From: Pedobacter nototheniae
GTDB taxonomy: Bacteria; Bacteroidota; Bacteroidia; Sphingobacteriales; Sphingobacteriaceae
NCBI RefSeq assembly: GCF_004335085.1
Contig: NZ_RQRS01000008.1
Span: forward strand, 62,001 to 126,000
Direction: 5' to 3'
Length of the DNA: 64,000 nt
Part shown: in pieces, positions 1 to 9,862 of the stretch
How positions within the stretch are numbered: position 1 is the first letter of the stretch
Layout of the letters: every line of letters starts with the position of its first letter
The notes under the pieces: model-generated
The model's input: the letters and a program-made list of their open reading frames with translations, nothing else
The model's database searches: none
Told to the model about the DNA's origin: nothing
Program-made: the position numbers and the translations under genes

Positions 1-35
1 TGGTTGATGTAGTTAAACGTAATGCAGAAGGATAA
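1..35 (+). CDS. C-terminal end of an upstream gene (partial)
   Basis: One forward frame is open from the window edge and ends in TAA at 33-35. It would encode a tail reading VDVVKRNAEG. A hydrophilic tail followed by a 226-base gap before the next gene fits the end of a real gene, but only ten residues are visible, so I cannot name the product. It could also be chance. Confidence 0.35.
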   Translation, partial: VDVVKRNAEG

Positions 36-261
36 GCAAGCAAATTCATAATCCTTTAAGCCATATAAAACTGTATACTTTGTACAATTTGGTTTATTTT
101 TTATCCTATTAAAAAATTATTAAAACCTATCGACTAAAATAATGTTAATAAATCAATAAGCTGATTCTAAATATTTTAGCTTTTTGTGTAATTAAATATA
201 GATGTTTTAATATTTATTACTAATAATTTTAGTAATTTTGAATTAATTAAAACGGTTCATT

Positions 262-1116
262 ATGGTACAGGTAAATGATTTTTTATATGGAAAAATGCAA
301 TTCCCACAGGTTATTGCTGATTTGTTTGAAACAGAAGCAATAAAACGTTTAGCCGGTGTACACCAAAGTGGAGCTATTTTTTTAGTTAACCCCGATATTT
401 GTCATTCACGCCTGGAGCATACTACTGGTGTAATGATGCTGATTAAAATGCTTGGAGGATCAACCTTGGAGCAAATTGCAGGTTTGCTTCATGATGTTTC
501 TCATACTGCCTTTTCTCACGTAGGAGATTATGTTTTTAATCATGAGAATGAAGATTATCATGAAACAATTTTTAAGCAGGTCATTTTAAGTTCAGATATT
601 CCAGCTGTTTTACTGAAGCATGGCTATCGTATAGATCAAATTTTTGACGGAGAATTCAATATTTTAGAACAGGAATTACCTTCACTCTGTGCTGATCGGT
701 TAGATTATACACTTCGTGACGCAATTTATGGAGGGATTATAAGCAGACAAAGAGCAAAAGAGTTTTTACAAGCTATTGTATTAAAAGATGGAAAAATTGC
801 TATAACAATTGAAAAAGAAGCAGTTTGGATTAATGAAATTTTTGATAAATTAAATAATGATGTGTTTAAATTGCCACTTCACTTGTATGCAAATGGTAAA
901 ATGGCCGAATTAATTAAAAGTTTTTTAAAAAGAGGGCTTTTAGTTAAAGATGATCTTTTTAAAACAGATACACTTCTTTTAAATAAAATTAGAAGCAACT
1001 TTGAAGGATATGAAGCTATAAAATCAATTAAGCAATTAAAAGGTTTCTCAGAATTTATTCGCCATGGGGCAGTTCCTAATATAAAGGTTAGAAGTTTAAA
1101 GGCCCTTTTAGCCTAA
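262..1116 (+). CDS. HD-domain phosphohydrolase
   Basis: This 284-residue protein belongs to the HD superfamily of metal-dependent phosphohydrolases, of the dGTPase/SAMHD1-like subgroup by motif pattern. The metal-binding set is visible: H48 and R50 with H53 in HSRLEH, the HD pair at 77-78 in GLLHDVSHTAFSH, and a later conserved Asp in DRLDY near 145-149. No signal peptide or membrane segment is present, so it is cytosolic. The substrate cannot be told from sequence; nucleotide triphosphates or cyclic nucleotides are possible. The ATG at 262 follows a 226-base intergenic region. It is followed by the small tatA gene on the same strand, 71 bases further on, but joint function is not implied. 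Confidence 0.85.
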   Translation: MVQVNDFLYGKMQFPQVIADLFETEAIKRLAGVHQSGAIFLVNPDICHSRLEHTTGVMMLIKMLGGSTLEQIAGLLHDVSHTAFSHVGDYVFNHENEDYHETIFKQVILSSDIPAVLLKHGYRIDQIFDGEFNILEQELPSLCADRLDYTLRDAIYGGIISRQRAKEFLQAIVLKDGKIAITIEKEAVWINEIFDKLNNDVFKLPLHLYANGKMAELIKSFLKRGLLVKDDLFKTDTLLLNKIRSNFEGYEAIKSIKQLKGFSEFIRHGAVPNIKVRSLKALLA

Positions 1117-1187
1117 ATAAATAAAGAATTTTAATTTTAAAAACGCTAATAGATTTTTTTAATGTACATTGTGAAAAATAGCTAAAT

Positions 1188-1328
1188 ATGTCAGCAGTAG
1201 AAATTATTTTAATTGGTGTTGTTATTCTTTTAATTTTTGGAGGTAAGAAATTGCCCGAATTAATGCGTGGAATCGGAAAGAGCGTTAAGGAATTTAAAAA
1301 TGCTAAAGATGAACCTCCTATAAGCTAG
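1188..1328 (+). CDS. tatA: Sec-independent translocase protein TatA/E
   Basis: A 46-residue protein. It begins MSAVEIILIGVVILLIFGGK, a single N-terminal membrane helix, followed by KKLPELMRGIGKSVKEFKNA, the amphipathic helix with the FGGKKLPELMRGIGK signature of TatA/TatE/Hcf106. TatA oligomers form the pore of the twin-arginine pathway, which exports folded proteins across the inner membrane. It is shorter than E. coli TatA because the acidic tail is cut to a few residues, which is common in Bacteroidota. tatC is not in the window. At least two proteins here, at 50.7 and 51.5 kb, carry twin-arginine N-termini and may be substrates. Confidence 0.93.
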   Translation: MSAVEIILIGVVILLIFGGKKLPELMRGIGKSVKEFKNAKDEPPIS

Positions 1329-1418
1329 TTTGTTGTATTAATTGCTTTAAAGCCTGCTTTTATACAGGCTAATAATATGAAAACTGAGGTAAATTTGGTT
1401 AGTAATTTATTTTAATTA

Positions 1419-1811
1419 TTAAGCAGATTTACTTAGAATTAAGTACTTCTTTTCGTTAAAAGTTAAATTATAAGCAGAAATAACGGTATTAATATAAGTT
1501 AAAATATTTTCTAGCTCCGTTATATCATAAAATGAATTAGTAAGTTTTTCTATACAATAACCTAATTGCTTTTTATCAAAATCATCCATTTGGCATTCCA
1601 ATATTCTGTAAGCATCATTAACGCAGTTGTTTACATGCTTTCTTAAAAAATAAAAGGCATTTCTAAACTCTAAATTTAACACCTCAAAATCGAGATTTGA
1701 GTTTTGAAGATTAAAGAATGCTTTTTCAGCATTAAAGTAAATTAATAAATCAGCTTGTTCTCCAATTCTGGCAGGATAAACCTTATTTAGCAAACATTTA
1801 TATGCATTCAT
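1419..1811 (-). CDS. Small hypothetical protein, four-helix-like
   Basis: I do not recognise this roughly 130-residue protein. The frame extends to a TTG at 1832, but the ATG at 1811 (MNAYKCLLNKVYPARIGEQA) is preferred because the extra residues come from AT-rich leader sequence. It is rich in Leu, Asn, Tyr and Phe and looks all-helical, with no signal peptide or membrane segment. The segment EFRNAFYFLRKHVNNCVND resembles a helical-bundle repeat of the kind seen in small Bacteroidota proteins such as the 23S rRNA-associated four-helix family, though that match is weak. It stands alone, convergent with tatA. Confidence 0.6.
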   Translation of the reverse strand: MNAYKCLLNKVYPARIGEQADLLIYFNAEKAFFNLQNSNLDFEVLNLEFRNAFYFLRKHVNNCVNDAYRILECQMDDFDKKQLGYCIEKLTNSFYDITELENILTYINTVISAYNLTFNEKKYLILSKSA

Positions 1812-2107
1812 AGAAAAATAATTTAAAATCAATAAACAAATGATTTTGTAATTTCTAAAATGAGATGTGTTTGTTTAATATGCTTAAAAGCATAAAAAAC
1901 CTAGCTATAGGAACATTACAAAATATGGTTATTGAAAAATAATTAAAGTCTTTTTTACACGAACACCTCACTTTATTACACGAAACCCGATAATCGTGAT
2001 GGAAAAATGTTAAATTTTAATTCTAAATGTTTTGATAACTATGTTTAATAGTATATTGCATAGATAATTATTGATGTAATGTGTTGTTTTTTAACTGCTA
2101 ATAATAA

Positions 2108-5100
2108 ATGAATAAAATTGTATTATTAGTTTTTTGCATTTTTTTCTTTCTGTCAACTCGTGTTCTCAGCCAAAATATTTCTAATGAAGGAACTGATTTT
2201 TGGGCGGTGTTTCCTACGCATGTTCCTAGTGGCACATTAGCTGAAATCGCCATTTTTGTAACTTCTAAAGCTAGTTCTGAAGCTACTGTTTCTTGTGGTA
2301 GCTATACGGAAACAAAACTTATTCCAGCAAATACAGCAGTTCAGTTTAATGTACCAAGAGCCAATGCTTATATAGATTTTACCCAGGCAAATAGCTTAAG
2401 CCCACTCGTAAATAGAGGTATCCACATAAAAGTAACTGATGGTAAACCCAAAGTTTCTGCGTATGCACATATTTATGGTAATAATAGATCTGCAGCCTCA
2501 TTAATTTTACCTTATGAAACTTTAGGCCAAACTTATTATTCCATGAATTATACTCAAGTTGATTTTGGAACTTCGTTTGGAAATAATTTTTTGGTACTTG
2601 TAGCTGCCGATGATAATATGGATTTGATTATACACGAAAAGAATGGTAATGCAAAATCAATTCATTTTAATAAAGCCGGTGATGCTTATGAATATATGTC
2701 TGGACAAACAGATTTTACAGGTTTATCTGTAAATACTGATCCTGCCACATCTTCTTGTAAAAAGTTCGCAGCTTTTTCTGGTAATTCCATGATTCGTATT
2801 GAGCCTTGTGGAATCAATGGTGGTTCTTCTTATGATCCTTTATATCAACAGCTTTATCCTACAGTAAGTTGGGGTAAAAACTATGGAGTAGTACCATTTA
2901 AAAATAGAACTTATATTTTAAGAATTATTGCGCAAGAAAATAATACTACAGTTAAATTTAATGGAGAAACATTTACGCTTAATAAAGGAGAATATAAAGA
3001 AAGTGCAACACTTTCTGAGCCTACTTTTGTAACGGGCGATAAGTTAATCTCTGTTGCACAGTTTTCGCTTAGTCAAAAATGTACCTCTGCCATCGGAGGA
3101 ACGTTAGTTGGTGATCCTGACATGGTTATATTAAATCCAATTGAATTTAATATTCAAGCTGTAACCGTATTTTCTTCAACTTTGCAAAACATAACAGAGC
3201 GTTATATTAATGTTATAATGGCTACAAATAAAACATCGACATTTAAAGTTGATGGTTTACCGCCGTCAAGCTCATGGAGTATCATGGCTAGTAATCCATT
3301 ATATTCCTATAATCAAATTCCTGTTGTAGGTACCAGTGGAAGCTCAACATTTAAAAGCTTAACACTAACGGCTGATGATGGCTTTAATGCAACTGCATAT
3401 GGTTTCGGTAATGCAGAATCTTACGCCTATTCAGCAGGAACTAATCTAGCGTCAAATAACTATCTTACATTAGTAAAAGAAACCAGCAACGAAGAAAGTT
3501 CTTATGGTTGTGTAAATTCGGCTACTAAATTTAAAATAAATTTACCTTACGAGCCAGATCAGATTTCGTGGAGTTTAGATGGTGGTACCCCAGTTTTATC
3601 GGAGCCAAATCCTGCACATGAAATTAAAGTAGTAAATGGACAAAATATTTATGTTTATACCTATCCAAATGTATTAACTTTTGCTGCCGCCGGGATACAT
3701 AATTTGGTTGTGCAGGCACATTTGGCACCAAATGCCTCTAATTGTCAGAGTGGCGATTTTACTATGCTTTATCCATTTAGTATTTATGATTTACCAAAAG
3801 CAAGCTTTGATCCAATTGCAACAACCTGTGCGAAAACAGAAATTAATTTTGTAGATAAAAGTATTTCTAATACTGCTAATTTCGGAATAGTAAGTTGGTT
3901 GTGGGATTTTGGAGATGGTACAACACCTTCAACAGATCAAAATCCTAAGCATACATATGCGCAAGAAGGTAAATATACAGTAACATTAACCGCTAAAGCA
4001 GGAACAAGTTGTGCCTCCAGTACTACGCAAGAAGTTATTATTAACCCTTTACCAGTTTCGTCTTTTGAAAGTTTAGCGAAAGCTTGTATCAATATAGATT
4101 ATTTAATTACAGATAAATCCACCATTAGCAGTGCAATAACTCCAAATAAAATTGTAAAATGGCATTGGGATTTTGGAGATGGATCTACGCCGATTGATAA
4201 GACCGATGGTATGCCATTTTATTATAAATACAATACATTAGGAGAAAAGCAGATTACATTAACAACGACTTCAGAAAATGGCTGTATAAATGTATCAACG
4301 CCAAAATTGATTACGGTTTATGCTTTACCGCAAGCCAATTTCACTTTGCCAGATGTATGCTCTTCTGATGATGTGGCAGTTTTCAATAATATTTCTACAG
4401 ATGCAACTAGCGGAGATGGCAATTTCAACTATAAATGGGATTTCGGCGATCCAACAAATACATCTTCAAGTAATAGCTCTACACAAAAGGACGGGAAACA
4501 CCAGTATATTAATCCTGGGCCGTATACAGTTACTTTAACTATAACAAATAGTAATGGTTGCGAATCTGTAAGTACTCAAAATTTTACCGTTAATGGTAGG
4601 GTAGATAAGGCTGAGGTTACTATTCATAATGCTGATAATTTATGTAGTAATAATGATGTTATAATTACGAATGGCTTTACCGCCTTAATTGGAAAAGTTG
4701 TAAGAATTGATATTTATAAAGATTACAAAACTGGTGCGCCAAGTACAATTACAAAAACAATTATGTATCCTAATAATACGGATGATATACACTTAACATA
4801 TGATTCATTTGGTGGCACAGAATCTAAAAAATATGTAATTAGGGTAGTGGGGTATACTGGTGATAATGACGTTTGTACGAAAGAATTTTTACAAGAAATT
4901 ACGCTGAAACCGACCCCGCAAATATCTTTTTCAGATATAACTTCGCTTTGTGATAACCAAGGCACAGTGATAATTACTGAAGCAGGCGAAACATCAGGCT
5001 TTCCTGGTCGTGGAGTTTTTACAAGTGACGGAAACGGAATGTCGGAAGATGGAACTTACAACCCTAAAATAGCGGGCGAGGGGATACATAATATTACCTA

Positions 5101-5662
5101 TACGTTTACAGGGGATAATCAATGCTCTTCTTCCATTACAAAAAGCGTGAAAGTTTATAAATCGCCAAGCGCAGATGCAGGAAGTGCACTTTATATTTTG
5201 GCTGGTGGAGAAATTCAAATACCAGCAACGGCAGAAGGCTCAAATTTAACCTATAAATGGACACCCTCTACTGGATTAAATAATGATGCCATTTTAAATC
5301 CAATGGCTGCTCCAACAAAAGATACAGATTATAAACTAGAAGTATTTGGTGATGGAGGATGCTCGGCTATTAGCTATGTAACTGTTAAAGTATTAGAAGC
5401 TTTAAATCCACCTAATTCATTTAGTCCAAATGGAGATAATATTAACGATGTTTGGGTAATAAAATATTTGGATAGTTATCCTAACGCTACCGTTGAAATT
5501 TTTAATAGAAATGGAAACAGAGTCTTCTTTAGCAATGGATATAAAGTGCCTTTTGATGGCAATTATCAAAATGAGCCACTTCCTGTGGGGGTTTATTATT
5601 ATGTTATAAGTCCAAAAAATGGAAGAAAAATTATTAGCGGATCTCTTACAATAATCAGATAA
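2108..5662 (+). CDS. PKD-repeat surface protein with T9SS type B sorting domain
   Basis: A 1184-residue secreted protein. Residues 1-21 form a signal peptide (VFCIFFFLSTRVLS, then Q). The N-terminal 450 residues resemble the IgGFc-binding-type beta domain found in gliding/adhesin proteins. Three PKD domains follow, marked by WLWDFGDGTTP near 597, WHWDFGDGSTP near 684 and YKWDFGDP near 775, then further Ig-like domains. The last 85 residues begin PNSFSPNGDNINDVW and contain FNRNGNRVF, the hallmark of the gliding-motility-associated (type B) C-terminal domain that directs export through the type IX system. The next gene, two bases downstream, encodes a PorP/SprF-like partner, the usual arrangement for type B cargo. 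The ligand is unknown; adhesion is inferred. Confidence 0.92.
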   Translation: MNKIVLLVFCIFFFLSTRVLSQNISNEGTDFWAVFPTHVPSGTLAEIAIFVTSKASSEATVSCGSYTETKLIPANTAVQFNVPRANAYIDFTQANSLSPLVNRGIHIKVTDGKPKVSAYAHIYGNNRSAASLILPYETLGQTYYSMNYTQVDFGTSFGNNFLVLVAADDNMDLIIHEKNGNAKSIHFNKAGDAYEYMSGQTDFTGLSVNTDPATSSCKKFAAFSGNSMIRIEPCGINGGSSYDPLYQQLYPTVSWGKNYGVVPFKNRTYILRIIAQENNTTVKFNGETFTLNKGEYKESATLSEPTFVTGDKLISVAQFSLSQKCTSAIGGTLVGDPDMVILNPIEFNIQAVTVFSSTLQNITERYINVIMATNKTSTFKVDGLPPSSSWSIMASNPLYSYNQIPVVGTSGSSTFKSLTLTADDGFNATAYGFGNAESYAYSAGTNLASNNYLTLVKETSNEESSYGCVNSATKFKINLPYEPDQISWSLDGGTPVLSEPNPAHEIKVVNGQNIYVYTYPNVLTFAAAGIHNLVVQAHLAPNASNCQSGDFTMLYPFSIYDLPKASFDPIATTCAKTEINFVDKSISNTANFGIVSWLWDFGDGTTPSTDQNPKHTYAQEGKYTVTLTAKAGTSCASSTTQEVIINPLPVSSFESLAKACINIDYLITDKSTISSAITPNKIVKWHWDFGDGSTPIDKTDGMPFYYKYNTLGEKQITLTTTSENGCINVSTPKLITVYALPQANFTLPDVCSSDDVAVFNNISTDATSGDGNFNYKWDFGDPTNTSSSNSSTQKDGKHQYINPGPYTVTLTITNSNGCESVSTQNFTVNGRVDKAEVTIHNADNLCSNNDVIITNGFTALIGKVVRIDIYKDYKTGAPSTITKTIMYPNNTDDIHLTYDSFGGTESKKYVIRVVGYTGDNDVCTKEFLQEITLKPTPQISFSDITSLCDNQGTVIITEAGETSGFPGRGVFTSDGNGMSEDGTYNPKIAGEGIHNITYTFTGDNQCSSSITKSVKVYKSPSADAGSALYILAGGEIQIPATAEGSNLTYKWTPSTGLNNDAILNPMAAPTKDTDYKLEVFGDGGCSAISYVTVKVLEALNPPNSFSPNGDNINDVWVIKYLDSYPNATVEIFNRNGNRVFFSNGYKVPFDGNYQNEPLPVGVYYYVISPKNGRKIISGSLTIIR

Positions 5663-5664
5663 AA

Positions 5665-6678
5665 TTGAAGAAATATCTATTCATATTTGCAATGTTTGCC
5701 ATTTGTTTTGCTGGTTTTGCGCAACAGAAGCCTCAATATACACAATACATTTTCAATCAATATTTGCTCAATCCTGCATTATCAGGAATTGAAAATTATA
5801 TTGATTTTAAAATGGGGTACCGTAAGCAATGGGCAGGAATAAATGATGCGCCTAGAACTTCATTTGCCTCAGCAAATTGGGCGTTGGGCGATAATCAGCT
5901 ATGGAGTAATGCCTTAACTTCTTTTCCTGAGCAAACAGGAAATCCGATGGATCGAAACTATACCCAAAATTATACTTCTTCTCCATCTCATCACGGTATG
6001 GGGGTAACGGCTGTATTGGATAAAACAGGGCCATTATCACGGTTGGATGCGAATGTTACCTATGCCTATCATATACAATTGAGCGATAAATTCAATTTGT
6101 CAGCAGGTGTTGCTGCAGGTATTTCGAGCATATCTCTTGATGTTAATGCCTTAACTTTTGATAATTCCAATGAACCTGCTCTATCAAGAGCCTTAGTAAA
6201 TCAAATAAAACCAGATTTAAGCATAGGTTTGTGGCTATATGGAGCAAGGATGTTTGCCGGACTTTCTGTACAACAAATTTTACCTCAAAAACTTAGCTTC
6301 TCTGCTGATAATGTTTATAATAAAGGAAAGGAAGTGCCGCACGTTTTTGGTACAGTTGGCTATAAATTTTTTATGGATGACGATATTGCTGCCATTCCAT
6401 CTGTTATGGTTAAGTATGCACAGCCTGCGCCTGTTTCAGTAGATTTAAATATTAAATTTGCATTTAAAGATAAAGTATGGCTAGGTGGAAGTTATCGTAA
6501 AGATGATTCCTTTTCTGCTATGGCAGGATTTAATATAGGAAAGATGGTTAACTTAACTTATTCCTACGATTTTACAACTTCAGAACTAAATCAGGTTAGT
6601 AATGGTAGCCATGAAATTGTTTTAGGATTATTGCTGAACAACATTTATAAGGTTCCTTCTTATATTAAAATGTGGTAG
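5665..6678 (+). CDS. PorP/SprF family type IX secretion-associated outer membrane protein
   Basis: A 337-residue protein with signal peptide ending FAGFAQQ, followed by QKPQYTQYIFNQYLLNPALSG, the conserved start of the PorP/SprF family. The rest has the alternating pattern of an outer-membrane beta barrel. SprF-like proteins help particular type B cargos (such as SprB in Flavobacterium) reach the surface. The start is a TTG at 5665, two bases after the cargo gene stop. It gives a Lys-Lys n-region before the hydrophobic core, whereas the next ATG, codon 10, lacks one. The tight spacing suggests translational coupling with the cargo gene. Confidence 0.92.
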   Translation: MKKYLFIFAMFAICFAGFAQQKPQYTQYIFNQYLLNPALSGIENYIDFKMGYRKQWAGINDAPRTSFASANWALGDNQLWSNALTSFPEQTGNPMDRNYTQNYTSSPSHHGMGVTAVLDKTGPLSRLDANVTYAYHIQLSDKFNLSAGVAAGISSISLDVNALTFDNSNEPALSRALVNQIKPDLSIGLWLYGARMFAGLSVQQILPQKLSFSADNVYNKGKEVPHVFGTVGYKFFMDDDIAAIPSVMVKYAQPAPVSVDLNIKFAFKDKVWLGGSYRKDDSFSAMAGFNIGKMVNLTYSYDFTTSELNQVSNGSHEIVLGLLLNNIYKVPSYIKMW

Positions 6679-6734
6679 TTCAGCCGCTGGCGCAAATTCA
6701 AAATCAGCTTGTGTTTATGAAATAAAAAATAAGC

Positions 6735-6768
6735 TTCAATTTACAATTTTATGTAACTGTAAATTGAA
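6735..6768. terminator. Hairpin between convergent porP-like gene and rpoN
   Basis: TTCAATTTACA at 6735-6745 is matched perfectly by its reverse complement at 6758-6768, giving an 11-bp stem with a 12-base loop. It lies between the stop codons of two convergent genes, so it may terminate both. It is AT-rich and has only weak T runs. Confidence 0.55.
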
Positions 6769-6777
6769 ACTGATTAA

Positions 6778-8250
6778 TTAAAGTTCTTTTCTTAATCTTG
6801 CAACAGGAATATTCATTTGTTCGCGGTATTTTGCAACCGTTCTTCTGGCAATATTATAACCTCTATCCTTTAAAATTTCTGTTAATTTCTCATCAGCAAG
6901 TGGTTTACGTTTATCTTCATTGCCAATACAATCTTCCAGAATTTTTTTAACCTCTTTATTAGAAACCTCTTCACCATTTTCTGTTTGAATGGCTTCAGAG
7001 AAGAACGATTTTAATAAAAACGTTCCAAATTCTGTTTGTACATATTTTGAATTAGCAACACGAGATACCGTAGAAATATCCATATCAATTTTATCTGCAA
7101 TATCTTTTAAAATCATTGGGCGCATTTTACGCTCATCTGCAGTTAAAAAATATTCATATTGATAGTGCATAATTGCATTCATTGTTTTAAGTAAAGTTTG
7201 CTGTCTTTGCTTAATTGCATCAATAAACCATTTAGCCGAATCTAACTTTTGCTTAACAAATTGTACTGCCTCTTTTAGTTTTTTGTCCTTAGAAGATGCT
7301 TTATCATAATGCTCAAACATTTCCTGGTAAGATCTACTTACTTTAAGTTCTGGTGCATTTTTTGAATTTAAGGTCAATATTAAAATGCCATCATTATTAC
7401 TGATGTGGAAATCAGGAATGATTTGCATTTGCTTGGTTGTTACCTGATTAGCATCTCCCGGTTTAGGGTTTAAACGCAAAATTTCATTTACAACTTCTTT
7501 TAATTCCTCGCTATCCAGGCCTAAGCTTTTTTCAAGCTTATCATAATGTTTACGTGTAAACTCATCAAGATAATTTTCTACAATATTTATTGCTTTAATA
7601 ATTATCGGATTTTGAATATCTTTTCTTTTTAACTGAATAAGTAAACACTCCTTTAAATCTCTGGCACCGATGCCTGGAGGATCAAAGCTTTGAATTAGCC
7701 TAAGCATTTCCAATACATCCTCTTCCTCAACCATAACATTTTGAGAAAATGCTAAATCATCAATCATGGAACTTAACGGACGGCGTAAATAACCATCATC
7801 ATCTAAGCTTCCAATAATTTGCTTACCTACTATAAAATCCTGATCGGATAGGGGAATTAGGTCTAATTGTTCCTGTAAACTTTCGAAAAATGTACTTTCA
7901 ATGGCAATTGGAGTTTCTTTTTTCTCCTCATCATCATCGCCATTATTATAATTAGTACTGTAATCGTTCGTACTGTCGTCTTGCAGGTAATCATCTACAT
8001 TAAACTCATCCATACTGGTATCTTCAGATGATTTTTCATAATCATCTGGACCATCATTTAAATCGTCATATTCGCCTTTTGGCTCATCCTGAGTCATTAA
8101 ACTTGGATCTTCGAGTGCAGGATTTTCTTCCAGTTCTTCTTTAACCCGGGTATCTAAAGCAACAGTTGGCACTTGCAGCAGCTTAATAAATTGTATTTGC
8201 TGAGGTGATAACTTCTGTAATAATTTTTGTTGTAGATGTTGCTTTAGCAT
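6778..8250 (-). CDS. rpoN: RNA polymerase sigma-54 factor
   Basis: A 490-residue sigma-54. Region I is the Gln/Leu-rich N-terminus (MLKQHLQQKLLQKLSPQQIQ), region II is a long acidic stretch rich in Asp/Glu at about 50-125, then the core-binding domain, a helix-turn-helix and the RpoN box ARRTVAKYRE close to the C-terminus. Sigma-54 directs polymerase to -24/-12 promoters and needs AAA+ activators, none of which is in the window. The frame extends eight codons upstream, but the ATG at 8250 fits the family start. The sequence TATTTTTGC (minus strand, 8271-8279) looks like a -7 box about 20 bases ahead of this ATG. Confidence 0.97.
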   Translation of the reverse strand: MLKQHLQQKLLQKLSPQQIQFIKLLQVPTVALDTRVKEELEENPALEDPSLMTQDEPKGEYDDLNDGPDDYEKSSEDTSMDEFNVDDYLQDDSTNDYSTNYNNGDDDEEKKETPIAIESTFFESLQEQLDLIPLSDQDFIVGKQIIGSLDDDGYLRRPLSSMIDDLAFSQNVMVEEEDVLEMLRLIQSFDPPGIGARDLKECLLIQLKRKDIQNPIIIKAINIVENYLDEFTRKHYDKLEKSLGLDSEELKEVVNEILRLNPKPGDANQVTTKQMQIIPDFHISNNDGILILTLNSKNAPELKVSRSYQEMFEHYDKASSKDKKLKEAVQFVKQKLDSAKWFIDAIKQRQQTLLKTMNAIMHYQYEYFLTADERKMRPMILKDIADKIDMDISTVSRVANSKYVQTEFGTFLLKSFFSEAIQTENGEEVSNKEVKKILEDCIGNEDKRKPLADEKLTEILKDRGYNIARRTVAKYREQMNIPVARLRKEL

Positions 8251-8411
8251 ATTTAATATTAAAGTATTTCGCAAAAATAAACAAATGATCTCAGATATTC
8301 CTCAGAAATCACCTAAATGCTTATGATAAGATTGCCTAAAATATTTTCTAAACATTTGTAATCAATTTTATGTTTGTTACTTTTAATGAATTATTGATTA
8401 AAACTAAAAAT

Positions 8412-8801
8412 ATGGGATTTGTAAAAGAATTTAAAGATTTTGCTGTAAAGGGCAATGTTATTGATTTGGCTGTCGGTGTAATTATTGGTGCTGCGTTTGG
8501 AAAAATCGTAAGCTCATTGGTTGAAGATATTATCACACCAGCTGTATTAGGACCTGCACTTAAAGCCGCAGGACTTGAAGATTTGAGTAAACTTACCATT
8601 GCGGGTACGGCAATTAAGTATGGTAACTTTTTATCGCAGGTAATATCATTTATTATTATTGCTTTAGTTTTGTTCATCATCATTAAAACAGTAAATAATA
8701 TTAAGAAGAAAGAAGTAGAAGCCCCTGCTGCAGCTCCTGTACCAACAAAAGAAGAAGTATTATTAACTGAGATTAGAGATTTGCTTAAAGCAAAAGCCTA
8801 A
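8412..8801 (+). CDS. mscL: Large-conductance mechanosensitive channel MscL
   Basis: A 129-residue inner-membrane channel that opens under membrane tension to release solutes during hypo-osmotic shock. The N-terminal amphipathic helix and first membrane helix read [20 protein letters not shown] then [13 protein letters not shown], which is the family signature. The second helix is near 66-90, and the C-terminal bundle is the usual acidic/Leu helix ([12 protein letters not shown]) after a Pro/Ala linker. The frame extends 14 codons upstream, but the ATG at 8412 gives the normal MscL N-terminus. The gene is divergent from rpoN. Confidence 0.97.
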   Translation: MGFVKEFKDFAVKGNVIDLAVGVIIGAAFGKIVSSLVEDIITPAVLGPALKAAGLEDLSKLTIAGTAIKYGNFLSQVISFIIIALVLFIIIKTVNNIKKKEVEAPAAAPVPTKEEVLLTEIRDLLKAKA

Positions 8802-8813
8802 TTAGTTATATCT

Positions 8814-8852
8814 AGTAACTATAAAGAAGTTCATCCCCTCTTTATAGTTACT
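8814..8852. terminator. Bidirectional terminator, mscL / chaN-like
   Basis: AGTAACTATAAAGA at 8814-8827 pairs perfectly with 8839-8852 across an 11-base loop, a 14-bp stem. It is followed by a T-rich stretch on the plus strand and sits between two convergent stop codons. Confidence 0.75.
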
Positions 8853-8857
8853 TTTAA

Positions 8858-9730
8858 TTAAAAACTTCTTTTTACTTCCGGATCGGTGATGATAATGTAA
8901 TCACCTAAATTTGAGAATTTATTCCAGTTGGGATCATTAAACCCTGCATCAGAAAATGAAGAGATGTTTAATATCCTTGCCTTTGGTGCGTATTTTTGAA
9001 GTTTTGCTGCAGTTCCAAGTTTTTCATCACTATGAAAACGCCCATTTAATTGCAAAACTTTAAAACCTTTATTTTCCTTTAAAAATTTAGCGATAGACCA
9101 TGCCATCGTTGCATCCCAAAGGTTTTGAGTTTGATAAATTTTCATAGGACCCATGCTATGCCCGCCTAAAGTTTCTGCAAATTTATCATTGTATCTTCCT
9201 ACGGCTGTATCAATTGGAAGAGGTGGTAGATATTGCATTGATGTTTTAGGGAAGTTTTTTAGTGCTTCCAAGCCGCCTTTTGTTACTGCATTACTGTATC
9301 GCGTTGCGGCATTGCCACCAATTACAATCAAATTATACTGCTTTGCATATTCTATCAAAGGTTTATAATCTTTATAATTTCCCCATGCTCTACTTTCCTT
9401 AATAAAGTTTTTTTCAGAAATTGATCCTACTAGATATTCATTCAAAATCGGTTGCACATCGGTATGAAACATTTCCATAGTTAAAGAGGTGCGTTTTGCG
9501 TACTTTTCATTTAACTTTTTGAATATTTCTGCTTCCAAATAATGTCCTATCGAATCATTATGCTCCTCTCCAAAAAATAAAACATCTGCGTTTTCCATGT
9601 CTGATACAATATTATCTATGGAAATAACCTGTTGCTTTTTTACATCGTATATTTTGTAGCGTGTATTAATATCCTGCGCATAAAGGTTACAAGGAACTAT
9701 AAAAGCAATTATTATTAAAAGAAATTTCAT
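8858..9730 (-). CDS. ChaN-like haem-binding family protein
   Basis: A 290-residue exported protein of the ChaN/DUF399 family. Residues 1-19 form a signal peptide ending NLYAQ; Cys14 has no proper lipobox around it, so I call signal peptidase I processing rather than a lipoprotein. The family motif VLFFGEEHNDSIGH is at about 50-63, and LTMEMFHTDVQP and LQLNGRFHSDEKLG follow in the positions expected of the fold shared with EreA/TraB-like domains. ChaN of Campylobacter binds haem; family members may serve iron uptake. No haem or iron gene lies next to it, so function here is inferred from family only. Confidence 0.82.
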   Translation of the reverse strand: MKFLLIIIAFIVPCNLYAQDINTRYKIYDVKKQQVISIDNIVSDMENADVLFFGEEHNDSIGHYLEAEIFKKLNEKYAKRTSLTMEMFHTDVQPILNEYLVGSISEKNFIKESRAWGNYKDYKPLIEYAKQYNLIVIGGNAATRYSNAVTKGGLEALKNFPKTSMQYLPPLPIDTAVGRYNDKFAETLGGHSMGPMKIYQTQNLWDATMAWSIAKFLKENKGFKVLQLNGRFHSDEKLGTAAKLQKYAPKARILNISSFSDAGFNDPNWNKFSNLGDYIIITDPEVKRSF

Positions 9731-9862
9731 GCCGTCAAAATAGCAAAATAAATTTCACCGATGAAATTATGTGCTTTACCGCTATTTGTTTAACACCTAC
9801 GGATTAACCTTCCAGTAATTTATAGTTTATAAATACATTTGAATATTAAATCAGTACACGAA

